NCBI GenBank assembly: GCA_030673845.1
Contig: JAUTCQ010000010.1
Location: 1 to 33,853 of the forward strand
Direction of reading: 5' to 3'
Length of the DNA: 33,853 nt
DNA from: Verrucomicrobiota bacterium JB022
GTDB taxonomy: Bacteria > Verrucomicrobiota > Verrucomicrobiia > Opitutales > Oceanipulchritudinaceae
Below are positions 1 through 8,281 of this stretch, in pieces (within the stretch, counting starts at the first letter, position 1; each line of letters starts with the position of its first letter). Below the pieces are notes generated by a model, which saw only the letters and a list, made by a program, of their open reading frames with translations, was not told where the DNA came from and made no database searches. Position numbers and translations under genes: made by a program.

Positions 1-1
1 G

Positions 2-169
<168 letters not shown>

Positions 170-289
170 AAACACAGTTGCTCGGCGTCTTGGCGTGAGG
201 CCACCTCATTCCTGACCTGCGGCGCCCCAATTTAATTTTATCCGCGAAAATCTGCGTTCATCTGCGGCTAAATATCAGAACCAAACCAC
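170..289. other. Intergenic stretch with short repeat phrases
   Basis: No gene is visible. It holds phrases such as GGCGTCTTGGCGTGAG (near 185) and ATCTGCGTTCATCTGCGGCT (near 250-269), in which the core TCTGCG is repeated. From memory, similar phrases recur between genes in some Planctomycetes and Verrucomicrobia genomes; this cannot be confirmed from one window. Confidence 0.35.
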
Positions 290-323
290 AAAAAAAGCGC
301 CGACCCTTCAACAGGATCGGCGC
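290..323 (-). terminator. Rho-independent terminator of tkt
   Basis: On the minus strand a 10-bp stem (arms 314-323 and 297-306, 7-nt loop) is followed by a run of seven T. The one irregular pair is a U.G wobble in minus-strand RNA but a C.A mismatch in plus-strand RNA, so the working transcript is the minus one. It lies 34 bases past the tkt stop. Confidence 0.85.
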
Positions 324-357
324 GCTTAAAGATGCGTTGGAAGCTAGAGCCTAGAGT

Positions 358-2349
358 CTAGAGGCTCTTGACGGCTTCGACCACGGCGGCGGCGGTCATG
401 CCGAGCTTCTCCATCACTTGATCGCCAGGGGCGCTGATGCCGAATTGGTTGATGCTGAGCACCTTGCCATCGAGGCCGACATACTTGTACCACAGGCCGC
501 CCACACCGGCTTCGATCGCCACGCGCTTGCGGCAGTCGAGGGGCAGGACTTCGTTGCGGTATTCGGCAGGCTGGCGGTCGAAACGCTCCGTGCTGGGCAT
601 GGAGACGACGCGCACGCCGTTGCCGAGTTCCTTGGCGGCGGCCACGGCGTGTTGCAGCTCCGAGCCGGTCGCGATGATGATCTTCTCCAGCTTGCCGGTT
701 TCCTTGATCGCGATGTAGCCACCCTTGAGGGTGCCTTGGCGACGGGCCTCGACGGAGATTTCCTTGAGGTTGGGCAGGTTTTGGCGGGAGAGGATGAGGA
801 AGGTGGGGCCGTCGGGGCGGGCGCAGGCCGAGGCGAAGGCGGCGGCCGTTTCTTCCGGGTCGGCCGGGCGGATCACGTCCACGTTCGGGATCATGCGCAG
901 GCTGCTGGTGATCTCGACCGGTTGGTGCGTCGGGCCGTCTTCACCCACACCCACGGAGTCGTGCGTGAAGATGTGGAAGATCGGCAGGTGCGAGAGGGCG
1001 GCCAGGCGCAGGCTGCCGCGCATGTAGTCCGAGAAGGTCAGGAAGGTCGCGCCGGAAGCCAGGTAGAAGCCGTCGTAGCCGAAGCCGTTGACGATGGCGC
1101 CCATGGCGTGCTCGCGGATACCGAACTTGAAGTTGCGGCCCAGCGGGTTGCTCGGCTTGTAGTCGCCCTTGCCCTTGATGTAGTTCTTGGTCGAGCCAAA
1201 GAGGTCGGCGCTGCCCGTGATGAGGTAGGGCAGGCGGTCGGAGAGGGGCTGGAGCACTTCGCCGCCGGCAGCGCGGGTAGCGAGCTTCTTCGACGGGTCG
1301 AACTCGGGGATGGCCTTGAGCAGCTCTTCGGCGGTCGGGCGGGCTGTTGCGGCCATGCTGTCGAGCAGGTCGGCCTTGTCCTTGTTGGCGTCGCGCCAGG
1401 CGGTGTAGGTCTTCTGCCAGTCCTGATACTTCTGGATCAGGGCCTTCTTGTGCTCGGCGAAGTAGACGCGGACGTCTTCGCTCACAAAGAAATGGGTGTC
1501 CGGCAGGCCGAGACCCTTGCGGGCTTCGTCGGCAAACTTCGCGCCACCTTCACCGTGGGCGTTTTGGGTGCCGGCGACCTGCGGGATGCCGCGGCCGATT
1601 TCGGTCTTCGCCACGATGATCTTCGGGCGGCCATTGTCGTCGGCCTTGGCCTTTTCGAAGGCCTTGAGGAAGGCGTTCATGTCGTGGCCGTCGATCTGCA
1701 CGGCGTCCCAACCCATGGCCTGGTAGAGCTTGACGGGGTCTTCGCTCTGGGTCTCCTTCGCCATGTCGTCGAGGGTGACTTCGTTGGCGTCGTAGATCAG
1801 GATCAGGTTGTCGAGGCCGAAGTGGCCGGCAAACGCGCAGGCTTCGCGGGCGACGCCTTCCTGCATGCAGCCGTCACCGAGGAGGCACACGATGTGGTTG
1901 TCGACGATCGTATGCTTGTCGGTGTTGAACTGGGCGGCGAGCATCTTGCCGGAGAGGGCGAGGCCGACGGAGTTGCCCACACCTTGGCCGAGCGGGCCGG
2001 TAGTGCACTCGACGCCAGGCGTCATGAAGCTCTCGGGGTGGCCCGGAGTGGCGGAGTTCAGTTGGCGGAAATTCTTGACCTGCTCCATGGGCAGCTCAAA
2101 CCCGGCGAGGTGCAGCCAGGAGTAGAGGAACATGCTGCCGTGGCCGGCGGAGAGCACGAAGCGGTCGCGATTGAGCCACTTCGGCTCGTCGGGGTTGATG
2201 TTCAGCGCGTGGCCGAAGAGCACGGCACCGATTTCGGCGCAACCGAGCGGCAGGCCCAAGTGGCCGCTGCTGCAGGCATGAACGGCATCGATGGCGAGAC
2301 CACGAGCTTGCGTGGCGGCCTTGGAGAGGATATCCGTGGGAAGAGGCAT
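358..2349 (-). CDS. tkt: Transketolase
   Basis: This is a thiamine-diphosphate enzyme that moves two-carbon ketol units between sugar phosphates in the non-oxidative pentose phosphate pathway. From the chosen ATG it has 663 residues, the length of E. coli TktA. The N-terminal TPP domain shows [16 protein letters not shown] and the GDG...N motif (GDGCMQEG, then [10 protein letters not shown]). The middle pyrimidine-binding domain has [11 protein letters not shown], with the catalytic glutamate, and [15 protein letters not shown]. The C-terminal domain ends at the stop. The frame is open 31 codons further upstream, but that extension is unlike the family, so the start is placed at MPLPTDIL. No Shine-Dalgarno sequence precedes it. 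It is a single-gene transcript ending in its own terminator; the next gene diverges. Confidence 0.97.
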   Translation of the reverse strand: MPLPTDILSKAATQARGLAIDAVHACSSGHLGLPLGCAEIGAVLFGHALNINPDEPKWLNRDRFVLSAGHGSMFLYSWLHLAGFELPMEQVKNFRQLNSATPGHPESFMTPGVECTTGPLGQGVGNSVGLALSGKMLAAQFNTDKHTIVDNHIVCLLGDGCMQEGVAREACAFAGHFGLDNLILIYDANEVTLDDMAKETQSEDPVKLYQAMGWDAVQIDGHDMNAFLKAFEKAKADDNGRPKIIVAKTEIGRGIPQVAGTQNAHGEGGAKFADEARKGLGLPDTHFFVSEDVRVYFAEHKKALIQKYQDWQKTYTAWRDANKDKADLLDSMAATARPTAEELLKAIPEFDPSKKLATRAAGGEVLQPLSDRLPYLITGSADLFGSTKNYIKGKGDYKPSNPLGRNFKFGIREHAMGAIVNGFGYDGFYLASGATFLTFSDYMRGSLRLAALSHLPIFHIFTHDSVGVGEDGPTHQPVEITSSLRMIPNVDVIRPADPEETAAAFASACARPDGPTFLILSRQNLPNLKEISVEARRQGTLKGGYIAIKETGKLEKIIIATGSELQHAVAAAKELGNGVRVVSMPSTERFDRQPAEYRNEVLPLDCRKRVAIEAGVGGLWYKYVGLDGKVLSINQFGISAPGDQVMEKLGMTAAAVVEAVKSL

Positions 2350-2692
2350 GTTGCTATGTTCCGTAAATGGGGAAATGAGGCAAAGGCCAGCCCAGAATGC
2401 CTCCGCTGCGCAAAAACCCGCTAACCTGAGCGTCTTGCGCAACCGCCATGAATATCATTCATGCCTGCGCCTGTCATCATCAGGAAACGACCCTTGCTAC
2501 GGCAGAGATTGCCGGACCAGCCAGTCGGCTATGTCGGGCACCCACGCTAGGGGCCGGGCGGCAAGGGGCAAGTATTTCGGCGGAAAAGAGCTTACTTGAC
2601 CGTCAAGGAGCGCGCGACCTGGGGCGCTTCACCCGGAAGGCCTTGCCTTTCCCGCTTGCGCTGTCCGCTGCTCGCAGGCTCAATGCTGCCGC
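2350..2692. other. Divergent intergenic region between tkt and the GT39 gene
   Basis: This 343-base stretch should hold the promoters of both flanking genes. The only structured site I see is a perfect inverted repeat, CTTGAC-C-GTCAAG, at 2595-2607, which could be an operator. No convincing -35/-10 pair was found. Short open frames here have no recognisable product. Confidence 0.4.
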
Positions 2693-4216
2693 GTGAAGGA
2701 AGCGAAATGGTTTTGGTGGAGCCTGCTGGTGTTGACGATCGTGCGCGCGCTGTTCGTGGCGTTCGTGCCGCTTGAGCTGGTGGGCGACGAGGCCTACTAC
2801 TGGGACTGGGGGCGCCACCTCGACTGGGGCTACTTCAGCAAACCCCCGCTCATCGCCTGGATGATGGGCTTTGCCGGCTGGGTGGGCGGCAATACCGCCG
2901 TCGGGCTGCGCCTGGTCGCCGTGGCGCTGGGCAGCCTCACGCTCATTTTTGCCTTCCTGCTCGCGCGCAAGATGTTCGATGCCCGCGTCGCGTTCTGGTC
3001 GGCTGCTGCGCTCGCGCTGATGCCCGGCACGGCCGTTGCCAACCTCATCTTGACGATCGATGCGCCCTTGCTGCTCTGCTGGACGGGTGCGCTTTGGGCG
3101 ACCTGGAGCTGGCAGCGCGCCGGTGCCCGCTTCGACGGCTACTGGCTCGCGATGGTCGGCTTTCTGGCGGTTGGTGCGCTGGCCAAGCAGATGATGCTCG
3201 TCTTCCCGCTGATCCTCGTCATCTACCTCGCGCTTTCCCGTGAGACGCGCTCCACGCTGGCCCGCCCTGCGCTCTGGACCGGCATTGTGGCCCAGTACCT
3301 CGCCTTGCTGCCCCCGCTTTACTGGAACTGGCAAAACGACTGGATCACCTTCGAGCACACTGCCCACCACTTCGAGACCGACAAGGTAGTGACGCTCGGC
3401 AAGCGCCTCGGCTGGCTGGGCGAATTCGTCGGTTCGCAGCTCGGGCTGATGTCGCCGGTGCTCGGCGTGCTGCTGGTCATCGTGCTCATCCGGGTAGTGC
3501 GCAACTGGGGTGGGGCGTCCCTCGCGCAGCGCTTCCTCTGGTGCTTTTCCGCCCCGGCGCTCGGCGTCTTCGTGCTCATGTCGCTCCGGCAAGGCATCAA
3601 CCCCAACTGGCCTGCCGCTTTCTATCCCGCCGCGCTGATCCTGCTCGTTGCCTGCTGGCTGCAGCCCCGCCCGGAGGAGCGCCGTGCCGTTAAAGGCTGG
3701 TTCGGAGGCGCGCTCTGGACGGCTTTCGCCTTCACCGCCCTGCTCGTCGCCGCGCCGTTCATCATCCAGTTTACGCTCTCCCAAGGCTGGGAGAAGGATC
3801 CGTTTGTGCGGATGCGCGGCTGGAAGCCCTACGCCCAGGCAGTCGACGCCGTGCGCGACGAACTGCCGCAGCCCGATCGCACGTTTTTCTACATCGTCGG
3901 CCACCGCTACCACGCCAGCCAACTCGCCTTTCACCTGCCGGAGCAGCCCAAAGTCTTCCACTGGGCAACGCCCGGCCACATCGACAGCCAATACCAGCTT
4001 TGGGAAGGCCCGGGAGAGGCCCGTGCGGGCTGGGATGCGCTGATTATCATGGCCGAATTTGGCGACGATGCCCAACCGCCGGCCGAGCTGACCGCGCACT
4101 TCCAGTCCGTCGAGCGACTGGAGACGATCCGCATCCCCGTCGGCCCCGTCCGCACGCGCGACTACGTGCTGTTTCTCGGGCGCGGCTGGCAGGAATCCGC
4201 TCCCGTCGCCCCTTGA
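2693..4216 (+). CDS. Membrane glycosyltransferase, GT39/ArnT-like (PMT family)
   Basis: This multi-spanning inner-membrane protein of 507 residues should transfer a sugar from a polyprenyl-phosphate donor to lipid A, another glycolipid or a protein on the periplasmic face. After the first membrane helix comes the family hallmark acidic pair Asp32-Glu33 in GDEAYYWDWGRHL, followed by YFSKPPLIAW, which is the expected layout of ArnT/PMT_2 enzymes. About ten hydrophobic helices follow, then a soluble C-terminal region. The start is GTG at 2693, since no in-frame ATG precedes the first helix. It lies 43 bases before a GT2 gene and leads the three-gene set with a LAB_N protein. The sugar and acceptor cannot be told from sequence. 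Confidence 0.88.
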   Translation: MKEAKWFWWSLLVLTIVRALFVAFVPLELVGDEAYYWDWGRHLDWGYFSKPPLIAWMMGFAGWVGGNTAVGLRLVAVALGSLTLIFAFLLARKMFDARVAFWSAAALALMPGTAVANLILTIDAPLLLCWTGALWATWSWQRAGARFDGYWLAMVGFLAVGALAKQMMLVFPLILVIYLALSRETRSTLARPALWTGIVAQYLALLPPLYWNWQNDWITFEHTAHHFETDKVVTLGKRLGWLGEFVGSQLGLMSPVLGVLLVIVLIRVVRNWGGASLAQRFLWCFSAPALGVFVLMSLRQGINPNWPAAFYPAALILLVACWLQPRPEERRAVKGWFGGALWTAFAFTALLVAAPFIIQFTLSQGWEKDPFVRMRGWKPYAQAVDAVRDELPQPDRTFFYIVGHRYHASQLAFHLPEQPKVFHWATPGHIDSQYQLWEGPGEARAGWDALIIMAEFGDDAQPPAELTAHFQSVERLETIRIPVGPVRTRDYVLFLGRGWQESAPVAP

Positions 4217-4259
4217 GGTTGACGCCTCGGGCCCGCTTTGTTTGCCTGCCTCTTTCCCG

Positions 4260-4985
4260 ATGGATTCCGCCGCGCCCTCTGCCAATCCCCCTGTTTCGGT
4301 GGTCGTTCCCTTCTATAATGAAGAGGAGAACGTCCGCCTCGTCCTGGAAGAGCTGCGTCGCTGCTTGCCCGAGGCGGAAATCATCGCCGTCGACGATGGC
4401 AGCAAAGACGGCACGTGGGCAGTGATTTGCTCGATGCCCGATATCCGGGGCCTGCGCCTGACTCAGAATCGCGGCCAAAGCGGGGCCCTCTACGCCGGCT
4501 TCCGCCGCGCGCGCGCTCCCCTCTGCGCCATGATGGATGGCGACGGCCAGAACGACCCGGCCGACTTCCCCAAGCTGATCGAGCTGGTGCAGAGCGGGCA
4601 GGCCGACGTCGCCGTAGGGCTGCGCGCCAAGCGCAAGGACACCTGGAGCCGCCGCGTCGCCTCCAAGGTTGCCAACCGCATCCGCCGCATGTTCCTCGAC
4701 GACGGGGTGCGCGACACAGGCTGCGCGCTCAAGGTCTTCAAGAAAGAAGCGGTCGAGCTGCTGGTGCCCTTCAACGGCCTCCACCGCTACCTGCCCGCGA
4801 TCTTCAAGCACGCGGGCTTGCGCCTGGCCGAGGTGCCGGTCAACCACCGCCCTCGCGAGCACGGCGCCTCCAAGTACACCAACTGGGACCGTGCCCTTCG
4901 CGGCATTTACGACCTCGTGGGCGTGGCCTGGCTCCTGCGCCGCAAGATCGTTTACCCCCCGGTCGAGGACACCCTCAAGTCCTGA
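4260..4985 (+). CDS. Family 2 glycosyltransferase, polyprenyl-phosphate sugar synthase-like
   Basis: This is a predicted cytosolic or membrane-associated GT-A enzyme of 241 residues that would load a nucleotide sugar onto a polyprenyl phosphate, making the donor for the GT39 enzyme next door. It opens with VSVVVPFYNEEENV, then AVDDGS (about residues 43-48) for the nucleotide and the DxD motif Asp93-Gly-Asp95 in MMDGDGQND. QNRGQSGAL and DTGCALKVF follow the dolichol-phosphate mannose synthase pattern, as does HRYLPAIFKHAG. There are no C-terminal membrane helices, so it is the short soluble type. ATG at 4260 is preferred over an in-frame TTG at 4242. There is a 30-base gap to the next gene. 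Confidence 0.9.
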   Translation: MDSAAPSANPPVSVVVPFYNEEENVRLVLEELRRCLPEAEIIAVDDGSKDGTWAVICSMPDIRGLRLTQNRGQSGALYAGFRRARAPLCAMMDGDGQNDPADFPKLIELVQSGQADVAVGLRAKRKDTWSRRVASKVANRIRRMFLDDGVRDTGCALKVFKKEAVELLVPFNGLHRYLPAIFKHAGLRLAEVPVNHRPREHGASKYTNWDRALRGIYDLVGVAWLLRRKIVYPPVEDTLKS

Positions 4986-5015
4986 TCGCTCAGCTCCGAT
5001 AACGACAACATCTCA

Positions 5016-5366
5016 ATGGACAACCCTTTGTTTGACGTGGGAGGGTGGGTCGTCACCCCCTGGAAACTGATTGGCTATACCGGCCTCGTGCTGTTCACCA
5101 GCCGCTGGTTTGTGCAGATGTGGGCCTCGCGTAAGGCTCGCAAGCCCACCATGCCCACGCTCTTCTGGATCATGAGCCTCAGCGGCAGCGCCTGCCTGCT
5201 CACTTACTTCATCTGGGGGCGCAACGACTCGGTCGGCATCCTCTCCAACGCGTTCCCCGCCACCGTCAGCCTCTACAACCTCTACCTCGACCTGACCAAC
5301 CGCAAACACCAGCGCCTGCTCTCCATGGAAAAACAGGAAGCCGCGCCCGTGGAAGAGACGCGGTAG
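5016..5366 (+). CDS. Small membrane protein with lipid A biosynthesis N-terminal (LAB_N) domain
   Basis: This protein of 116 residues has three membrane segments (about residues 17-36, 47-67 and 74-92). The pattern WKLIGYTGLVLFTSRWFVQMW, then PTLFWIMSLSGS and SNAFPATVSLYNLYL, matches the LAB_N domain found at the start of some lipid A disaccharide synthases and as stand-alone proteins. The stand-alone form is commonly encoded beside GT2 and ArnT-like genes, as here. Its biochemical role is not settled to my knowledge; a part in moving or presenting the lipid-linked sugar is only a guess. The arginine- and lysine-rich turn SRKARKP is predicted to be cytosolic, and the C-terminal tail is charged. 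It probably closes the three-gene operon. Confidence 0.85.
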   Translation: MDNPLFDVGGWVVTPWKLIGYTGLVLFTSRWFVQMWASRKARKPTMPTLFWIMSLSGSACLLTYFIWGRNDSVGILSNAFPATVSLYNLYLDLTNRKHQRLLSMEKQEAAPVEETR

Positions 5367-5408
5367 GGAAAAGTTGCAGAGAGAGGAGATTACGCACATC
5401 CTGTCTTC

Positions 5409-5618
5409 ATGCACCCCGTCGTCGTTGATCCCGAAATTTTGGACGGCTTGCCTGTGATCCGGGGGACCCGCGTTCCCGTACAGGCGCTTTTCGATCATTT
5501 GGAGGCTGGCGATTCGCTGGAGGATTTTCTCGAAGACTTCCCTAGCGTAACTCGGGAGCTGGCGGTGGATGTGTTGGAATCTTCGAGACGGTCGCTTGTT
5601 GAGAGCATCGCGAGATGA
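5409..5618 (+). CDS. DUF433-family antitoxin-like protein
   Basis: This protein of 69 residues has the DUF433 signature: LDGLPVIRGTRVPV near the N terminus, then a helix-turn-helix-like segment AGDSLEDFLEDFPSVT. DUF433 proteins are predicted winged-helix DNA binders that pair with PIN-like DUF5615 toxins. Its stop overlaps the start of the next gene as ATGA, so the two are translationally coupled in the usual antitoxin-then-toxin order. It would neutralise the partner and repress its own promoter; both roles are inferred from the family. The pair lies just after the glycosylation set but is unlikely to be functionally linked to it. Confidence 0.88.
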   Translation: MHPVVVDPEILDGLPVIRGTRVPVQALFDHLEAGDSLEDFLEDFPSVTRELAVDVLESSRRSLVESIAR

Positions 5619-5932
5619 AAGTTCTTTTGGATGAATGTTTGCCTAAGCGTCTGCCCAGACTCCTGCCGGAGCACGAGGTCTGGACGGTTCCACAGCGCGG
5701 GTGGTCAGGAATCAAAAACGGTAAGCTGCTGGCGCTCGCAGATTTGGAGTTCGATGTCTTTGTGACGATGGATCGTGGGTTGCCATTTGAGCAGAATCGT
5801 AGCGGCCAGAACGTTTCCATTCTCCTGCTGAGGGCGCGTAGCAATCGCTTTGTCGATGTAGAGCCGCTAGGTCCATTCATACTCGAGGCGCTTGATGGTG
5901 CAAAGCCGGGATCGTTGGCGGTGATTGGCTAA
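5615..5932 (+). CDS. DUF5615 PIN-like toxin candidate
   Basis: This 105-residue protein begins MKVLLDECLPKRL, with the acidic pair Asp6-Glu7 of the PIN-like fold. It continues with GWSGIKNGKLLALA and VFVTMDRG, in which Asp53 is the second conserved acid. This is the DUF5615 pattern (VapC-related, Mut7-C-like). Members are predicted metal-dependent ribonucleases. The gene overlaps the DUF433 gene by four bases (ATGA), so the two form one unit. All visible acidic motif residues are present, so the toxin is probably not degenerate. Activity in any given species is rarely tested, so function is inferred. Confidence 0.87.
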   Translation: MKVLLDECLPKRLPRLLPEHEVWTVPQRGWSGIKNGKLLALADLEFDVFVTMDRGLPFEQNRSGQNVSILLLRARSNRFVDVEPLGPFILEALDGAKPGSLAVIG

Positions 5933-5949
5933 GTCCTTGCTCAGCCCGC

Positions 5950-5978
5950 AAAAAGCCCCACCCGCGAGCAGGTGGAGC
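5950..5978 (-). terminator. Terminator of the manganese catalase gene
   Basis: On the minus strand the arms at 5971-5978 and 5955-5962 form an 8-bp stem (one U.G wobble), followed by five T at 5954-5950. It lies about 30 bases beyond the catalase stop and could also collect transcripts of the convergent toxin gene less efficiently. Confidence 0.7.
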
Positions 5979-6008
5979 GTTTGTTCCCGTGTCCGAATCC
6001 GGTGAAAG

Positions 6009-6833
6009 TTACATCTGGTCGAGCTGGGCGGCGGACTTGGGGGAAGCCTTGCCGAGGTTGGGCTTGCCACCGCTGGGCACCATTTCCTCCGTCTTGAAGG
6101 TGCCTCGCCCGTCGAAGCTCTTGCCGCTGGACCACTTGCCTTCGGGCACCGGCACGCTGTCGTCCTTGCGGGTGGTGAAGAAGGTGTAGTTGTATTCGTC
6201 CAGCTCCTCCTCCTGCGGGAAGCTGTTGGGGATGGGATGGTTCTTGGGCCCGCCGAGCTCTTCCCACGCGGCCATCCACTGGTTTTGGTGCATGGTGTCG
6301 CGGGCGACAAGGAAGCGTAGCATATCGCGCATCCCATGGTCGTCCGTCATCTTGTAGAGCTGACAGGCGAGCATCCGCCCGGTGGACTCGGCGGTGGCGT
6401 TGGCCAGCATGTCGGCTGCGATATTGCCGCTGGCGTAGACGTGGCTGCAGTTGAAAGGCACGCCCTCGCTGTCGACCGGCATGGCGGCCATCGCGCTGCC
6501 GATCACGTGCTGCAGGTTCATGCCTCCCAGCGCGGCGGCGACCATCGGGTCTTTGGCCGCCTTCTCCTGCTCCAGAGGGGCGCCTTCGAGATTAAGGGCG
6601 ACGGCAGTGGCGAGCATCTCGATGTGGGCCATCTCTTCGGTGCCGGTCTCGAGCAGCATGTCGCGGTATTTGGCGGGGCCGCGGGCGCCCCAAGCTTGGA
6701 AGAGATACTGCAGGCACACCCGGATTTCGCCCTGGATGCCACCGATCGCCTGTTGCAGGGCGCGAGCAAAGACTGGATTGGGGCGGTCGACTTTAACGTG
6801 GTATTGGAGTTTGCCTCCGTCGTGGTAAAACAT
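6009..6833 (-). CDS. Manganese catalase (non-heme)
   Basis: This enzyme disproportionates hydrogen peroxide at a di-manganese site. The 274-residue product starts MFYHDGGKLQYHVKVDRPNP, typical of the family. All five expected metal ligands are present: Glu36, Glu67, His70 (in TEEMAHIEM), Glu149 (in ATAESTGRM) and His182 (in RDTMHQNQW). Each is one position beyond its counterpart in the Thermus thermophilus enzyme as I remember its numbering. The open frame continues 53 codons upstream without family-like sequence, so ATG at 6833 is chosen; no Shine-Dalgarno is seen. It is transcribed alone, with a long upstream gap. Together with ahpC/ahpD elsewhere in the window it gives the cell two peroxide defences. 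Confidence 0.95.
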   Translation of the reverse strand: MFYHDGGKLQYHVKVDRPNPVFARALQQAIGGIQGEIRVCLQYLFQAWGARGPAKYRDMLLETGTEEMAHIEMLATAVALNLEGAPLEQEKAAKDPMVAAALGGMNLQHVIGSAMAAMPVDSEGVPFNCSHVYASGNIAADMLANATAESTGRMLACQLYKMTDDHGMRDMLRFLVARDTMHQNQWMAAWEELGGPKNHPIPNSFPQEEELDEYNYTFFTTRKDDSVPVPEGKWSSGKSFDGRGTFKTEEMVPSGGKPNLGKASPKSAAQLDQM

Positions 6834-7340
6834 GGTGGATGTGAGGTTGAGGTAAGGCTGTGTCGTTCCTGACACCACACCTCTCTTCCACCTGCAGTGC
6901 CAATTTAACCGTTCAGCGGCCAATCTGCCCGTTAGCTCTTCCAGCGGAGCGAAATATAAACGTTTGGAATCTGTGGGGCATGTCGGCTCCATCCGGACAT
7001 CCGCACGATCGCATCACCCACTCTGCATCCCACCGTTTAAAACGGAGAAACGCCCGGGTGCTCGCCCGGGCGTCTCTTAACCTCTCTCAGATATCTCGTT
7101 AGTCGCTGCTCTTCTTGGCTCTTGTCGCTCTGTCTATCTTGAAACTGTCGATGCTCTAATTTCGTCAGTTTCTGGTGACAATTAAGAAAACTCTGACGCA
7201 AATATCAAACAAAAAGTGTCGAATTATCCTCAGTTTGGCGCGTTATGGCGAGCCTCGCACCCTTACGTCAGTTTTTTCCGGGTTTTGAGTAAACTGCCTC
7301 GAATACCCATGATTTCTGTTAAGCCCTTGAGCCAGCGCAG
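6834..7340. other. Long intergenic region upstream of the catalase gene
   Basis: About 500 bases without a convincing gene. The right half (about 7100-7320) is clearly more AT-rich than surrounding coding DNA and includes TTTCGTCAGTTTCTGGTGAC and TACGTCAGTTTTTTCCGGG, which share the short repeat CGTCAGTTT. It may hold promoter or small-RNA sequence. An 80-codon open frame at 6860-7102 (+) resembles no family I know. Confidence 0.4.
7050..7073. repeat. GC-rich hairpin, terminator-like without a clear T tract
   Basis: Arms at 7050-7058 and 7065-7073 form a perfect 9-bp stem (ACGCCCGGG) with a 6-nt loop. Neither strand has a proper T run after it, and no gene ends within 200 bases. It could terminate a small transcript from this region, but that is inference. 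Confidence 0.5.
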
Positions 7341-7646
7341 CTAATGAGACGCGGAGTCTGTTTTTTCCCCTGGAGAGGCCGTGCGCTTCGCTTCATGAGC
7401 CTGGACGATGCAAATGACGAAGGACAGGCCGATCGACCAGATAAAGGCGTAGAAGGCACCGTTGAAGAGCCCCTTGCGCAGTAAGAATCCTGCGGTGCGC
7501 TCCGTGAAAATCAACCCGAACCCGAGGTGAAGGATCGCCCCCAGGAGAGCGCCAGCTGCGACAATCGCGACCACGTAAACCGGGAAGAGCAGAATCGTGA
7601 GGCGGGGGTTGCGCTGAAGCCAGCGCGGGGTGGGGACGGACGGCAT
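7341..7646 (-). CDS. Small two-helix membrane protein, function unknown
   Basis: This 101-residue protein has two hydrophobic segments, LTILLFPVYVVAIVAAGALLGAIL cut here as about residues 16-38, and about 61-82 (YAFIWSIGLSFVICIV). Both ends are charged and the C-terminal tail is polar. I do not recognise the family. The ATG at 7646 is two bases beyond the aroK stop, so it is very likely co-translated with shikimate kinase as the last gene of that operon. The open frame runs further upstream, but that part overlaps aroK and is arginine- and proline-rich shadow sequence. No terminator is obvious just beyond it. Confidence 0.65.
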   Translation of the reverse strand: MPSVPTPRWLQRNPRLTILLFPVYVVAIVAAGALLGAILHLGFGLIFTERTAGFLLRKGLFNGAFYAFIWSIGLSFVICIVQAHEAKRTASPGEKTDSASH

Positions 7647-7648
7647 GG

Positions 7649-8206
7649 TTAGACGCGGGTGGTGGCGAGGCGGCGGGATTCGCGACGGTAGACGCGCACG
7701 ACGTTTTGCATCACATCGGTCAGCGTCCGGCCTTCGGCGCAGATGCCGACCCCTGTCTGCATGTAGATCGGCATGCGCTGCTCCAGCAGCTCGCGGATAC
7801 GGCGGGAGGAGTCTTCGACGTTGAGCAGCGGGCGCTTGTCGCTGGCCATCGTGCGCTGTAGGATCGTCTCCGGCTGGGCAAAGAGGCAGACCACCACGCC
7901 CTTGGAGAGCAGCAACTCGCGCATGCCGGTAGGGATCACGAGCCCGCCGCCACACGCCACGACCTGGCCGGAACTCGGGTGTCCGTGCTCAACAAACCAG
8001 CGCTCCAGTTCGCGGAAGCGCGGCTCGCCCTCTTCGGCAAAAATACGCGTGATGGGCTTGCCCGCGTGTTCCTCGATTACTGCATCGCTATCGACGAAGT
8101 GCAACCCGAGGGCCTTGCTCACGTGTCGGCCCACCGCGCTCTTCCCGACACCCATGAATCCTGTCAGGTACAAGTTGGGAAGGTTACTGGAGGCAGGTCG
8201 AGCCAT
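7649..8206 (-). CDS. aroK: Shikimate kinase
   Basis: This enzyme phosphorylates the 3-hydroxyl of shikimate with ATP in the pathway to chorismate and the aromatic amino acids. The 185-residue product has the P-loop GFMGVGKS (residues 16-23), the acidic pair Asp39 and Asp41 in VDSDAVIEE, the substrate-binding arginine region EPRFRELE, the glycine-rich ACGGGLV and the lid motif DKRPLL. The length is normal. It lies between an RlmI-type methyltransferase upstream (75 bases away) and a small membrane protein two bases downstream, with which it probably forms an operon. The start is ATG at 8206. Confidence 0.95.
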   Translation of the reverse strand: MARPASSNLPNLYLTGFMGVGKSAVGRHVSKALGLHFVDSDAVIEEHAGKPITRIFAEEGEPRFRELERWFVEHGHPSSGQVVACGGGLVIPTGMRELLLSKGVVVCLFAQPETILQRTMASDKRPLLNVEDSSRRIRELLEQRMPIYMQTGVGICAEGRTLTDVMQNVVRVYRRESRRLATTRV

Positions 8207-8281
8207 CCCAGTAACACACCGCGTCCCCGCCCGGATGTAAACTGAAAAGCGGGCCGAGACGCGTTCTGGGAGGGGGCCGAT

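Noticed and set aside
418-2424. 668-codon open frame on the plus strand opposite transketolase
   Set aside because: A GC-rich antisense shadow; the minus strand encodes an unmistakable transketolase and the plus product has no motif.
2448-2696. 82-codon frame in the tkt-GT39 spacer
   Set aside because: No family match, no Shine-Dalgarno, and low-complexity tail; more likely promoter DNA.
2603-4285. 560-codon open frame opposite the GT39 gene
   Set aside because: Composition is Arg/Gln/Glu-rich low-complexity typical of antisense frames in GC-rich genes.
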